DNA of 64,000 nucleotides from Platynereis dumerilii (GCA_026936325.1 JAPTHN010000025.1:3068001-3132000); one strand, 5' to 3'; positions 12,601 to 27,600 are shown, counted from the stretch's first letter. Numbers and translations are program-made. Notes: generated by a model from the letters alone, not told the origin.

Positions 12601-15600
12601 AACATCATTCCTAATGTGATGGCAGCCATGTTTAAAAATCCGGCCAATTTGCACATGACGTTAGAACGCCAGTCATCAGTGTGGAGAATGAAGTCTCCTC
12701 GGTAATGCTCATCAGCAGACACAAGGATGAGGAGGAAGCTGCCCATCACGAAATCTTAAAAACAAATTGAGAAAAACTTTCATCTAAGCGTTGAACAAGC
12801 GTTAATTTGTAGCGTCACCCTTTGTATCAAATTGCAATAGCGCACTCAAAACCAACTAGACAAAATACCAAAGGACAACTGTTGAACAAGTGAAAACGTT
12901 TTATCGGTTTCTTGCTGCTCAAGGGGAATCTCCCCCCCCCCCTCCACTTTACCAAGCAACTGGTACGTCAGGTAGACAGGATAACTAATGATATTATATT
13001 CTAATGCAAATAGCGATCGATGTACCAAACGTGTGATCAGTGCTTGGTTCGGCCTGTTGCCGATCACAAGTACAACCAAAAAGAACATCCATGGGAACAA
13101 GAAGATGGCATCACTACACTGCACCTCCACTGATAAAAAAATTATTTGAAAATATAGTATTGCAGATGATTTCATAATTGTAGTTACTGAGATTGAATGT
13201 GAATTGTTTTCTTGTTTCTTGGACATGTATTCTGTAGGGAAAGGTGATATCAAAAAACTTATTGACATCATTTTTCCTATAGAATATAGGCCTATATCAG
13301 TATATGTCCTTAAAAAAAATGCACGTTCAGTCTCAGTGTCCACAATTATGACACAATCTGTAACAGGTGAGAGCAACAGTTCCTTCTATTGCTATTATGC
13401 ACCAATATATCAGAGGCGTGAAGCCTATACAAAATAATAGAGAAGTGCTTCGTCATAATAATATCATCCAACTTTCAAAAACTGACACTTTTAAAAACCA
13501 CTAACCAGAAAAGGCCAGATGTTGCATCAATAGAGATGGCACGGTATTCTTGGATGATTTCAACCTCTGGTATAACAACACTGTATTTCCAATCAAGCTC
13601 AAGAAACTGAGAGCCCACATAAAGACACGGAGCACAGAATTCTCGATTAGATTGTGACAAGATGTGAATTCGTCCGGAGCAGGGTCACATCGGATCAGCT
13701 GAGGAGCCAGGCAGCAGAATTTGAACCTGGAATTGGGAAACATTAGACATTTGAGGCACATTTCAACTCTGTAAATGATGAAGACGCTGAGAAGATGGTT
13801 GAAAGCTCTGGTACTGAATTTCGTATAATATCCGGAAGGTAGATTCATCGATGTCTATGAATCCGGAGACAAAAAACTACATTCAAGATTTGTAAATCTA
13901 ATATAATTGTAATAAGTATAATCATAGTTCTCATTTCTCCCCATTGGGTTGCTTCTCTTCCTTTCACACAGGGACACCATTCTAATCTGCTCACTGTGAC
14001 AGCCAAACTAGTTGGTAATCTCCGGAATTTCCAAAAAGAAAAAGGAAGTTCCTGGGAGCTACCAGGAAGGCTTCCCACCAGAACCATATTGTCATTCAAT
14101 TAAGTTTTCAATGCTAAACTGGAATTTTTGTATGAATCTAATGAAGCCAACCTTTTTTTTTATCAGGAACCAGACTACTTTTAAATGCCCGGAAAAACCA
14201 ACAAGAGCAGCCCTACATTTAAACACTCATAGGGAGAACCCCATTCCCAGGGAACCCTTACTGTTTTTTTTTTGGTTTTTGATAATGTGTTACCTGTCAG
14301 TCCTGAGAAAGACACTTGGCCTAAGAAGTCTGAACACTCCAACTGCTACTTTCTCGATAGCATTTCCACTGATGTCAAGAACTTTCAGAGCAACCGGTCC
14401 GACAACTTTTCCTCCTGCAGAATAGAAACAAATAGTAATGCTAGAGAATAGAGAGATTTGAGAAATTATTCCATTCCGTTGTTTCTAATTTTGGAGATTT
14501 TGCTCATTTTAAAATTTGTCAATGCTTCCCAGGAGAGATTTGTTTTCAAAGGTGCCAGTTGATATTCTGTTAAGAAGTCACAATCACTCAATTTAGTGAT
14601 TTCATTGCTCTCATATCAGCTTTATAAGGTATTTTCCAATTGCAATATTTAATTTAACCAACAAAATAAACTATTCTTTTGGTGGACAAACATTAGTCTA
14701 CGATGCAGGCTAACTGAAACGGACCCTCAATCGAAATATGCATGATAGAAAGTAGTGTACATGTATAAGCAAAATCATCCCCAGTGTAATTATTTGAAAC
14801 AAGGCGTTGTGAGATCTTACTTCGTTTGACAGCAAAAGTGTCGTTGCTTAGCTCCTGGATGTCATTTTTGCTCAAATCTAGGACCTCCAAACTTACAAGA
14901 TCAGTAAAGGTGTAATCCTCGATAGTTCTGTGGATGAAAACATATATGTATTATAACAGATTATATCTAACTGTGTTTTCTATTATTGCAAGAAATATTC
15001 TAGAATGTGTTGGCAGAAAAGAGTCACATGACCAGAGTCATGTTGAAGCAACTGAAATATTCCAACAACTGGGCTCTGAGACAGCCATTTTATATTTCAA
15101 CGGTAGTGATCAACAAAATGCTGGTCTTCAGGAAAAGCAACCCAGGGCTTCGGAGTGAGGTGTTAAATAAACCGAGTCCAACTCCCAACTCGTTTGCCTT
15201 TCCGAAAAGCGACTCGGACTCAGACTCAAACTTCTTGGGCCTCCTGAATTACGATTCTGACTCAGACTCACAACTCCGCTTATTTACATTATTGCAGACA
15301 AATATTACATAGTTAACCCAAGAACTTCTGACTCCGACTCAACTCCGAAGCCTTGAAATAACAAACACTGATATTCACTTTAAAAATGCAGTGAGTGTCC
15401 TACCTTATTTGTTGTCCGCTCATATCCAATCGAGGCAACGACTTGAGTCCCCTGAAAGTAGTTTCCCCGACATGGGTGATGGTATTCCCGTGGAGAGTCA
15501 GGATCATCAGGTTTGGCAGTCCGGCAAAACTATTCTGTTGAATGGTGTCAATCTTATTGTGGTGGAGGTACAGTTCTCTCATCATGACGTTGTTCGGTCC

Positions 15601-18600
15601 ATCATGGTCGAATGAATCTATTGAAAAGATAGGTTCAAGTAACATGGTTTTCTCTTGGCTCCATTGGCTCCGGATAGGGAGGGAATGTCAACTCTCTTTG
15701 ACTGGCCCCTGGCTGTATATGATACATCTCATGTTTTTCAGTTGATTCAAATCTATTAGAAAGTGAATTGTCACTTTTGTGCAGGCCCTCTAGATTCAAA
15801 TAATAAAAGGATTTCCTGTGAACATCAATAGTCTGACTTTTACATCCCATAATTTATTTACATGGTAGAGAATCCGGGTATAACAATAGCATCTTGGACA
15901 CCCCTTGAATATCAATCTATTTAGTTATTATTTTCCATTAACCATACTATTTTGTAATTATAATAACATTCACAAATTCCACTATCTACACTGTAAAGTA
16001 ATTACAACCAACCCACTCACCCATTTCAACGACACTGATGAAATTGTAGGAGAGGTCGAATCGATATAACTTTTTGTAGTATTTCATTCTCGGCATTGTT
16101 CTTATTTTGTTGTTATGCAGGATTAGACTTCTGATTTCTAGATCCAGGTTCTCCGGGAGTCCTTCCAGCGTCCCATCTTCACAACTGCAGCATGACAAAA
16201 GAAGGCATCAATGTTCTTAATTTAATGAGTAATGTTCAAAAATTACTACTTGGCAAGGATATCCCAGTACCTTCACTATGTAGTATATACATGTTTGCTA
16301 CTGGTCAGATGTTGTATGCAAATTGAAGGTCCTTTTGAGACCTTTCCAACCTTGGCAATTAGAATGCCGTATGACATATATTGACAAAGTTATAAGAAAC
16401 TGCGTATTGGTGAAAAATCTTTGAAGTTCTGAATGAAAATTGAAGTTAGCAAGGAATAGTCAAATCTCCATTTCAAGAACAGATTTAGGTTCTCAAGGTC
16501 CTAATGCACATTTTAGGCACTAGTGCTTTTTCAATTTGTACGTTAAGTTGAAATTGACAAACCCTAATACTGGTCAAACCATTTCTCTTGCAAATAAGAA
16601 CTTTTTTGGTTCCATAATCATTTAATCAGGAAAGTTCATTTTGCTACCTGAACAGGACGTATTTTTTCACATGGATTTAACCAAAAGTTGACATGCATAA
16701 AATAAGACATTTGCCTTCAATACTCAACTGGGACATGTTTACTCACTTAATAGCATTTCCAAGACATTTGCACATGGGCGGGCAGCCATATTCAAGCATG
16801 TGACAGAGTTCTTCATCATCGCCTCCTATTGGACATTCTACCACACCATTACAAATGTCCACCTGGCGGATGCAGCTGGTACCACCACTGCATTTCACCA
16901 TTCCTGCAAATGGGAAAGAAACTAGATGTTTAGCTAAAAAAAAATAGACAGTATGTTAAATCAATGCATTTAAGTTCTGTTAAAGTGTTATTGAAAATGA
17001 TTGTAACAATGTTGTTGTAATTTCTAGAAAATACATTTATCTCAAATTAGAAATGGATATGAAATTCAACCTTGTGTTGAAGAAACTGATTAAAAATGGT
17101 TATCTTTTAAATTAGACTGTAAAAAATTGTTCTCCTCAGTGCTACATCAATGGCACTTTTAATTGATAAAGTCCATGCGTTTTTTCGGATGTGCCTTGTA
17201 CTCAGTGAGTCCAAAGTTTCAAAACAAGTGAGTTGTTTTTTATCATTCAACTATTTTCCACAAAACCGCCCATGAGTGCATGGGTTTCATCTGATCAGGT
17301 GCCAAAACATATCACGATGTGGTGCTCTCAATATTATAGAAGGGTCTAATCAAGTGACCAAACACCCTCTGAATTGAAATAGCATTGGCCAAGAGTTCCT
17401 TAAAATGTCCTTGAACCCATCGTAAAAACAACTGTTTCCAAAACTTCAGCTGGCAGTGTTTTTTTCCCCACATATATATATTAATACAACAAACAACAAA
17501 TTGTCAATTGAAAAACAACTAAGATAATCAACCATATACAACCTGGGCAAGAGTAGTTGTGGCAATTCATTTCATCTTCTCCCAAATCGCAGTCCAGGTG
17601 ATTGTCACAGACCCGATACAACGGGATGCAGTGAGATTCGTGGCATTTGAACATTCCTGAAAATTGCAATTGATACATTAAAAACAGGTTTTAGAGGAAT
17701 TGTTCAAATTGTGATAGAGCTATCAATGCTTGATAACTTTGTCACTTAAAAAACAAGCACTATTGCGGAAAACAATGTGATGGGTCCATAGGCGTATCGG
17801 AGAGGGGGGCAGGGGGGGCGATCACCCCCCAAATGTTTGGGAAATAGTAAGATTCGGGCAAAAAGGCTAAAAGATTTTGGCAGATGATTACATAATCGCT
17901 ATTGAAAATCAATGATATCCAGGCAATTACATTTGAAATGGTATCAAATCTAGATCTTGAAATTCGGGCAAATGTCGCTCACCCCCCAAAAATCGTGCGC
18001 CATATGCCTATGGACGGATAATTTAAAACAATCATTCATTTTTTAAACTCAGTTTTACCTAACTTTTGGCAGGGAATGTATATATAGGAAAACTCAGATA
18101 TTATTCTTACCAGAGCATTGGTAGTCCTTACAACTGTCCAAATGTTGACCTCTGCGACATGGAGCCGCGTTTCCATAAAGGTCAAGGTCATACACACAGC
18201 GGCGCCCTCTAGGGTAACAGGAAGTGAAATATGGGTCGCAACTGACCTCATCGTGTTGGCAGATGGCAGGAGGACCCAAGTCAAGAGAACCGTCTTCCAT
18301 TGGTATGGCACTTTGTTGTTGCTGAATATAATGATAACATAAGAATACTGTTACGCACAGGCTTCAAGAAATTAAATAAACCATCGCTTCGTACGAAATT
18401 TGACAGATCGCCGCATTGTAAATAATTGTCGGCGCCGAAAATGGCTAACTTCGGGCGCTTCTGCTGGCCCGAAAACGACCGGGCGTCACTGAAAAACTAT
18501 CGAGAATCGTCCAGAACGATTTAATAAACAATTTCAGTTACCTGTCAGTCATTGTCAAGGCCTAATATATCCAAGAGAAGCTAAAAACTTTGCCAAATGT

Positions 18601-21600
18601 GAACCAAACATTTCAACGGCGTCCATCTTGGATTTGTGAAGTCTCGTGTATCACATGGCCCTCGAGAGCCAATAAAAGAGAGCGTCGCACGGCAAACCGA
18701 TCATTCTGGATCTGGATTTTGAAGGGGAAGGAGCTCTGACCAAAGTTACAAAAAATGTCAAAAATTCAATAAAATGCATTTTTCTTGAGAAAATCATCAT
18801 TTGGATCAATGGAACTCTCTTGAAACATTTGACTGGAAACAAAATGGAGAAATTTTGTGAAATTTAGCTAATTTTGAGAAATTTGACAATTTTGGAAAAT
18901 TTAAGAGTCTTCTCCGCTGCCTCTGTCGTATCACGGAGAGGCCTCCGTCATATCACGGAGAGGCCTCCGCATCTGCACGGAGAGGCCTCTGTCCCATTAT
19001 GGAGTCATCAGGATGCTAGGAAATATTGGCCAAGGAAAATGGAATAAATAAAGCCCCTTCTAAAAATAGAATATTAATTTCAAGACTTTTGGAGGATTTG
19101 ACTTCTGCCTCCGCCTCCGTCATATCACGGAGAACTGCCTTTGCCTCCGTCATATCACGGAGAACTGCCTCCACCTCCGTCATGTCACGGAGAATTGATG
19201 ACAAGCCTCCGCCTCCGTCATATCACGGAGAATTGATGACAAGCCTCCGCCTCCGTCATATCACGGAGAATTGATGACAAGCCTCCGTCTCCGTCATATC
19301 ACGGAGAATTGATGACAAGTCACATTCTCCGTCATATCACGGAGAATCAATCTGGACCAGACTTTCTATGAAATTTTAGCCGAATTTAGACTTTGGATTT
19401 TCCGAGAATTTATCCATCTGACTGATTGGCAGAAATTGACACTTGAGTCACATATTTCCATACTCCGATTTTCTTCTGTAAAAATGCGATTCAACTCATG
19501 ATTTATTAATAAATTATTTTACTGTTTTCCCGGATTTATTCCTAATTTCTCCCTCACCCTCCCCTGAGGCATAACATTTGGTGGCAGCGGTGGGATGTCA
19601 CATAAAGACATCCAGTGATCGAATAATAAACACGCCAGTTGTTTGTACAAGAACTTTATTGACTGGAGTAAGAGACAAAGTGGGGGAGAATAAAATAATG
19701 GAAGAACAATTGGACCTTATTCCTGAACGTTCCGAGTTGATTCTCTGCATAATGAAGGATGGATCAAGGAGAATCGGAGTGGTATGTGAGAACTGTGATG
19801 TGCTCTTGAAATATGATGGAATCTGCCATAGGTGCCTTGACGTTTTCTACTATATTGATTATCAGGAGCTCAAGGAGCAACAGACTTTCATCAGAAACGT
19901 GCAGTCATTCCATCACTTGCATTCATCAATAGATTCGAGCAACAGACGGTCCGGATAGACAATAAATCAATTAACAGAAATTAGTAAAAATAAAATTTAA
20001 TGGAAGGCATTCGTACAAGAAGTCAAAACTTAAGAACTAGAATGGGCTCAGCAGAGTTATCACCCAAGGCGGACTTAGGTCCTCCAGTAAGTGATGGCAG
20101 ACGTCACTCTTCAGAGGGTATGAGTCGTGGAGAAGGACCTTCTGTTGGGTGGAGAGATCCAACTACTGAAAATGAATATGGATACGATCCTCGATCACCT
20201 CCTCAAAGCAGAAGGCATGTCCGTCACTCTTATTGGATACCTGCACCCAAGATCACGCTACCAACGTTTGACGGGAAGAAAAAGTGGCAGACATTTCAGA
20301 GGCAATTTGAAGCCATAACAAGAGGTTGGGATGAGGATGAGAAGCTGCAACATCTTATGGCCAGTCTTCAGGGAGAAGCTGCAGAATACGCGTTCGAGTT
20401 GGAACCATTTGTACTCCAGGACTATCATGAACTGATGCATGAACTCCAGAAGAGATTCTTCACAAATGAGACTCGACAAACCAAAGTAAGACAGTTCTAT
20501 AACCGACGTATGAAGAGAGGCGAAAGTCTCAGAGAATTTGCTGCAGACTTGAAATACCTTGTCCGTCGAGCCTATCCAGAAGGACTGAGCACCAGGGTCA
20601 TGGAAGAAATGATGTTGAGACAGTTCTTTGATGGACTTGAGGATGATGATCTGAAGTATTTTATAGATTATCTGAAATCGCCAGAAACATTGGATGAGGC
20701 AGTAGCCTTAGTCTATGAGCATGATGAATTCCGCAATATTCAGCGAGAGTCTGTCAGAAAAGGAGAACGCAGCAAAAGTAATGTGAACAAGGTTGAGCAA
20801 GACAGCAGACAGCGGCCAAGAATTAAAGTTGGACAAAAATTGAACTCTGTTGAACGAAATAAGTCTGAAGAGACAGAAATTTGTCAAGAACTGAAAGTTG
20901 CAGTTGAACAACTTAATGAAATGCTAACAAAATTTCTTGAAAGAGAAACTCAAGTAAAATCAAAGCAAGAAGTGACTTGCTACAAATGTGGAGAAAATGG
21001 CCACATATCAACAAGATGTCCTTAACGTCAAGTTAGGATTCGTGGCATTGAAGACGAAGCTTCTGGAAATGAAGAATTTGAAGATTTAAACTAGAAGTGG
21101 TCATCTTGACTGGTCCTGAGGTGACCAAACCTAACTTTATAAACTTTGATGAGGAGGAACGGGGAACTTCACATATTGTAAACAAAACTGTTGAAACTGT
21201 GGAGGGAATATGCTCAATTCGCAGAATTGGAAATAGAATGACCGTTGAAGGAGTCGTGAGTGGTACTCCTATCCAATTTCTGGTCGATACTGGAGCTTCT
21301 TTTTCTTTGATTTCCAAAGCAACATACAGGAAAATTTGTTCTGGTGGTGACGGCAGCCTTAAGAAAATGAAGAATTGGAAATTGAGGTTGGCCAATGGAG
21401 CACCATTACATTCCCATGGGATACTGAATGTGCGGATTCAGTTGGGTCCTGTTGCTGTGAATCATGAAGTCATTGTGGCTGACATACACAATGAGGGAAT
21501 AATTGGGTATGACTTCTTGCTGGCTCATGGATGCAGGATAGATGTGGGTAAACATGAGTTCAGTGTGCGAGGAGATAAGATAGCCCATGAACCTGAAACT

Positions 21601-24600
21601 TCACAACGTAAAGAAGCAAAGCAGTTAACTGACAGAAATGGCAACAAGTCAAATTCCTTTGACGAGATTCATCCACAGCGTGGTGTAAAAGAGATTGAAG
21701 ATACACCACATATTCGCAGAATCCAAGATGTCACTGAAGTTCAACCTGAAAAAGAAAATTTAGATGAAGAATTATATCGCGAAGTTGATGATATACATTT
21801 TATAGACTTGAAACTGATGGAAGAGTCCAAGCATTATTCACCGGGGCCGGGTGAATCGAAAAATGAAACAAAACTGATAAATCGGAAATGTGGAGTTATA
21901 CTAACTAAACCGAGAAACATGAAACATGAGGAACAAGAAACAGTTAACATATGTGTCACAAAATCAACTCTTGGAATCGACACAGGAGACATAGAAGAAG
22001 CACCAACAGGTGACCTTGACATTAATTGTGACGCCAAGCTAAACAAGAACTCGCAGGTTGCCCAACGAAATGGAATTGGTGGCGATCCGAAAAGGTCTAA
22101 TGACGAGCATCCAAGAGTGTCAGATAAACTGTACTGGTACCAAATGAAGGACAATGTCCGAGATTACGTTGCCAGTTGTGCAACCAGTGTCAAAAAGAAG
22201 AACTCAAGGACAGAATGAGCTCTAACTTCAAAGGATGAGCTCTGGAAAAGACTTTGTTGCCTGGCTACTTGTCGTTGATGAACAAATTTCAATCAGATGA
22301 TTCACTTGATTTGGAAATCACACAAATTCTGAATCTTCATGCTCAAATATTCTGCAAAATCTGAAAATTAAGAAATTAGAAGTAACATTTTGGAACTGCG
22401 CCAGAAGCTGCACCTGTGCTGACCATTTTATCAAAAGGTAGCCCTTTTTAGGTGGGGGGAATGTTACGCACAGGCTTCAAGAAATTAAATAAACCATCGC
22501 TTCGTACGAAATTTGACAGATCGCCGCATTGTAAATAATTGTCGGCGCCGAAAATGGCTAACTTCGGGCGCTTCTGCTGGCCCGAAAACGACCGGGCGTC
22601 ACTGAAAAACTATCGAGAATCGTCCAGAACGATTTAATAAACAATTTCAGTTACCTGTCAGTCATTGTCAAGGCCTAATATATCCAAGAGAAGCTAAAAA
22701 CTTTGCCAAATGTGAACCAAACATTTCAACGGCCTCCATCTTGGATTTGTGAAGTCTCGTGTATCACATGACCCTCGAGAGCCAATAAAAGAGAGCGTCG
22801 CACGGCAAACCGATCATTCTGGATCTGGATTTTGAAGGGGAAGGAGCTCTGACCAAAGTTACAAAAAATGTCAAAAATTCAATAAAATGCATTTTTCTTG
22901 AGAAAATCATCATTTGGATCAATGGAACTCTCTTGAAACATTTGACTGGAAACAAAATGGAGAAATTTTGTGAAATTTAGCTAATTTTGAGAAATTTGAC
23001 AATTTTGGAAAATTTAAGAGTCTTCTCCGCTGCCTCTGTCGTATCACGGAGAGGCCTCCGTCATATCACGGAGAGGCCTCCGCATCTGCACGGAGAGGCC
23101 TCTGTCCCATTATGGAGTCATCAGGATGCTAGGAAATATTGGCCAAGGAAAATGGAATAAATAAAGCCCCTTCTAAAAATAGAATATTAATTTCAAGACT
23201 TTTGGAGGATTTGACTTCTGCCTCCGCCTCCGTCATATCACGGAGAACTGCCTCTGCCTCTGTCATATCACCGAGAACTGCCTCCGCCTCCGTCATATCA
23301 CGGAGAATTGATGACAAGCCTCCGCCTCCGTCATATCACGGAGAATTGATGACAAGCCTCCGCCTCCGTCATATCACGGAGAATTGATGACAAGCCTCCG
23401 TCTCCGTCATATCACGGAGAATTGATGACAAGTCACCGCCTCCGTCATATCACGGAGAATCAATCTGGACCAGACTTTCTATGAAATTTTAGCCGAATTT
23501 AGACTTTGGATTTTCCGAGAATTTATCCATCTGACTGATTGGCAGAAATTGACACTTGAGTCACATATTTCCATACTCCGATTTTCTTCTGTAAAAATGC
23601 GATTCAACTCATGATTTATTAATAAATTATTTAACTGTTTTCCAGGATTTATTCCTAATTTCTCCCTCACCCTCCCCTGAGGCATAACAATACTTTACCA
23701 TGCATGACCATGCAGATTATATCATATTATGATTTTAAAAAATTCAAGTTTAGTCAGCATCCCTGCTGCATTTACAAAACACATTTCTTTGTTTAAGAAA
23801 TACACAATTGACCTAAATGTGCTGAATCTTGCAATACTACAACAGACCAGATCTAGCTCCCTTCATCTATGGTGCTAAAAATGTAAACATGACAGTCAGG
23901 AACCTTGTTTCTTGACTGCATGTAATGGGATGTACAATATAACATGTCTGTCTTAGCGTTTTGGAATGGAAAGGAGATGGAACATTGGCGCCACGATTCA
24001 GCTAAGCTAGCAAGAATAGCAGAACACAGTAATGAACTGAAGGACACTTTGACAGTTCCCTGTGGCCTGATGGTTAAGGCGCTTGACTGCAAATCCACTG
24101 GCCTGTGAGGACGGGGGTTCAACTCCCGCTCCTGGAACTTCACTCAGCTAAAGGGTAGATGCAGATGCAGCTATCAAGAGCTATATATAGCTCTTGACTA
24201 GGTCTGTCCCATGAGACCTGGGCAAAAATAAACAGAGGGGGTTGTATCCAGAGTTCTATACCGGGGCAACTGAAAGACCCTGTACATCCCTGAACTAATA
24301 GGGTATGTAGCAGACTCACAGCCTTACCATCACTCATCCATCATACAGCGGTCACCATGCTTGCATAGGCCAATAGGCCTCTTGCATTAATGAATAGAAC
24401 TAGAACTACACTCCTGCTCATAAATATGGAATACTTTTTTGGAAAATAAGTGTAAAATAAATGTAAATTTCAGAGTGTGAATGTAAGCAAGGTCCATTGT
24501 AAAGGTCAAGACATCTTTTCTAATCACTCTTTGAAAGCCTTAACTACATTTTTTGCAAGAATTTTTAATTTTTGGTTTAATGCGCCTCACCCTAAAAAAC

Positions 24601-27600
24601 CCCTGAATTTCCATATTTTGTGCTGCTGTAACTTTTCCTGGGGTTGAACCTGCAGCATGCGTTTTAAACTACAGCATGTTCTTCCCTTTAGTGGTCATTG
24701 GAAGTAGTTACCATTGAATCAGACCATCATGTGCTCCAGCAGAAATAGCTAAAGTTGTCAATTTCAATGGAGAATGTTGAAGTATTCCATATTTATGAGC
24801 AATGGTGTAGAAAACTTACATCAAGATAAAGCAGTTCATCACTGAGGTACGGCATAGGGCAATCAATGACGGTATCATCCACAAAATGATTGGGCACCAT
24901 GAAGCAGCCACCTGCTGTGTCATTTCCGCCACCTGCTGTGTCATTTCCATCTCCACTGAAAAAACATACATTTAACTGACAACTTAAAACACATACTCAT
25001 CAAGTTTAAACACTCTAAAAAATGTCGGGACAAAAAAAATCCATGTTGGTTTTTTGCATTGAAATTTGGTTTTTCAAAAAACCATTTTGAATCTAAAAAA
25101 CCAATTTTGTCTGAAATTTTTTAGAGTGAAGGCATTTTTGATTACTTGCACTGGCCAACCATCATTACCACATGTATTGCAATTGTTCATATCAGTGCTG
25201 CACAAGCCAAATTTGAACTACGACATCGACTGCGTTTATATCCTAATGGTGGCAGAGTTGTTATTAAAGGGCCACAGTTATGCACTTTTTTTATTTGATC
25301 TATAAATCAAACCTTATTTTTTATACACATTGACACATTCACTCACACATTAATGCCACCAAAAGTCCAATAAAGCAAATATTCATTTTCGATCTTTGGC
25401 TTCAGAGATGGGACAATTAAAAGCGACCCCTTTTGAATTATTAGCAAGGTGCCACGTCAGGCTGGGCAAAAAGTAAACAAAATGGCAATTAATCAAATGC
25501 AAGAGATGGCAGCAGCTTACAGTCAATGACCACAGAGACCAAAAAACACAGGTATGATTGCCATGCATGATTGCATGGCCAGTGGTCACTCCTGACTGTG
25601 GGCTTGAGAGAAGGAGGGGGGCCACCCAGCCCTACGTCATGCCTATTGAATTAGTCGGCTGACTGGCAGTCCACGAAGAAGGTCCAACACCACTTTTTCA
25701 GAGGTCCTTTGCAAAGTGTACACTTTTAATCTTTTAAAACTATCTTTGTGTGCTTATAAGACTCAATTTTAACAGTGTAAGATGTTTTTATTGAAAGTCT
25801 GGATTTGATGCGTTTGTGCCTTTAAATCCAAAGCTACATGGGAATTGTTCACCTTTGTTTTATGGTTTACAGATTTTCACATTGAAGTAGACTAAATGAC
25901 GCTTTAATTTATCAGTTAGGCTGTACGTACATTTGGTACGATCTCCAATTTAGAAGATGTGAGGTACAATCCTGCTTACTTAGTTTATCTGTCTTTTTCG
26001 GTAAATTATATAATTAATGCTGACCCAAAGACTTGGTAAATTTGGTCATAATGCCTGTTATGTTTGCTGAGATTTTAGGTTTGTTTTCACTTTTGTCTAC
26101 AGATGCAAACCGATTGTCAATTCCCACTTCGCAACAGTTAGCACAGATAGTCACTTAACAATTAAATCCACATAACTCCATACACTTACAAACAAAAGTG
26201 GTTGTTTTCGTATTCAGTCGTACTTTCTCCGAGGGGGCAGCCATTTTGTTCAAAACAGTTCATTTCATCCGAGGAGTCAAAACAATCATTTTTGAAATCG
26301 CACCTGGAATTATGGAATGGAATAAAAAGAATGGATGTTTGTTACAACATATACAACAGATTACACATAGATAATGATGTACCACGAGACATAAACTTTC
26401 AGACACAATTTGAAACGACAATATAATTATTTTATATCACTGAGCCTACTAAGATCAAATTTTGAAGAAAACATTTTTGATATGAGAAAAAAAGCACTGA
26501 TAAAACTGCCATAGTTGAACTGCTTTATATAATAATAATAATATGATAATAAAATTTAATGTCATCATCTCCCCACAAAATGTGATGCTACTGACCTCTG
26601 TATATTTGGGATGCACTGTGAGTTCTTACATTTGAAGTGTCCTTCTGGACAAGGCGGTAACATACACGCCTCCTCATCACTGTTGTCTTCGCAATCCTGC
26701 TCAAAATCACACACTTTGGATATCGGTCTGAAAATAAAGAAAACATAAATGACAGTAGATAGTAATTAATAATCCATATGAAAGCATAATTCCATGCAGC
26801 AGTTTGTCATTTAGTCATTTATGAAAGTTTCCTAAATTGTAGCATAAGCTTCAAAATCGATGCCATCCATAGCCACTTTGAACCTTGAAGGTTGCATTAT
26901 TTCATGGACAAAATGAAGGAAGGACGATCTTGAAAATCTGTTACAATCCAAATCAAAGCATTATTCATAAGCTTTATTTCACTCGACTGGACCACAGGTG
27001 ACAGCCGCTGGGTTGGGGTTGGGGTAATTTCTGGGGGTTGGGGCAATTTCTGGCATGATGCTCACTCACTTCTAATATGATTGACAAGGTTGCTCACTAG
27101 CCCATCTAGTGATCCTGCCAGAAGCCCTGGGTGACCTCAGTGTCTCATCTAATTGGTAGATCAGATCTAGGTCGAAATATTGGGACAGCAAAGGTCATGA
27201 AGACATTCAGCCAATAGCTGAGTGTCTTACTGATTGATCAACCTTGATACAGCTTTGACAAAGTATTCCATAAATATCACCGATGAGGCATTTGCTGATC
27301 CTATTGTGATTGTTGGCTGTGAAAAACAGAAGCAGCCACAAACATATTAACTATCAAACCATTAAAAGCTTTCCAAGTATCATTGTGATACTGATCTGCC
27401 AAAGAGTCAGCTGCACAGAGTTTCTTTTAAAAAGAACATATTGGCATTGTAACTACAACTCTGAGAAACAATCATAATTTAGGCATTAAAAATATGTCTA
27501 ACAACTAACCCACTGGCCTGAAATTACTTCTTTTTTTTAAATCTACTTTTCTGCAAGCCAGGCCCGTAGGCTGGGGGGGGTAAGGGGGTGATGGGTCACC

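Larger units (their letters stand above)
18349..23689 (+). mobile_element. Young LTR retrotransposon with gag-like and protease-like parts
   Basis: Two direct repeats of 1,228 bp, 18349-19576 and 22462-23689, run from TGTTACGCAC to GGCATAACA and differ at only about one percent of sites. ATAC flanks both outer edges as a 4-bp target duplication (a 5-bp reading is possible). Between them lie a short leader frame (19578-19958, unrecognised), a gag-like region and a protease-like region. A purine run (GGTGGGGGGA) sits just before the second LTR. Polymerase and integrase segments were not recognised, so it looks incomplete and non-autonomous. It is in the sense opposite to the host gene, in the intron between exons 22 and 23. 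Near-identical LTRs point to recent insertion. Confidence 0.88.

Noticed and set aside
12846-13376. 176-codon minus-strand open frame as a separate gene
   Set aside because: Its upstream part is MITE family B and the downstream part is intron. Only the splice-bounded 12953-13129 section is worth keeping, and that as a cassette candidate.
24054-24135. Working tRNA gene
   Set aside because: A and B boxes are present but the arms pair poorly and SINE body follows; a partial relative lies at 35927-36045.
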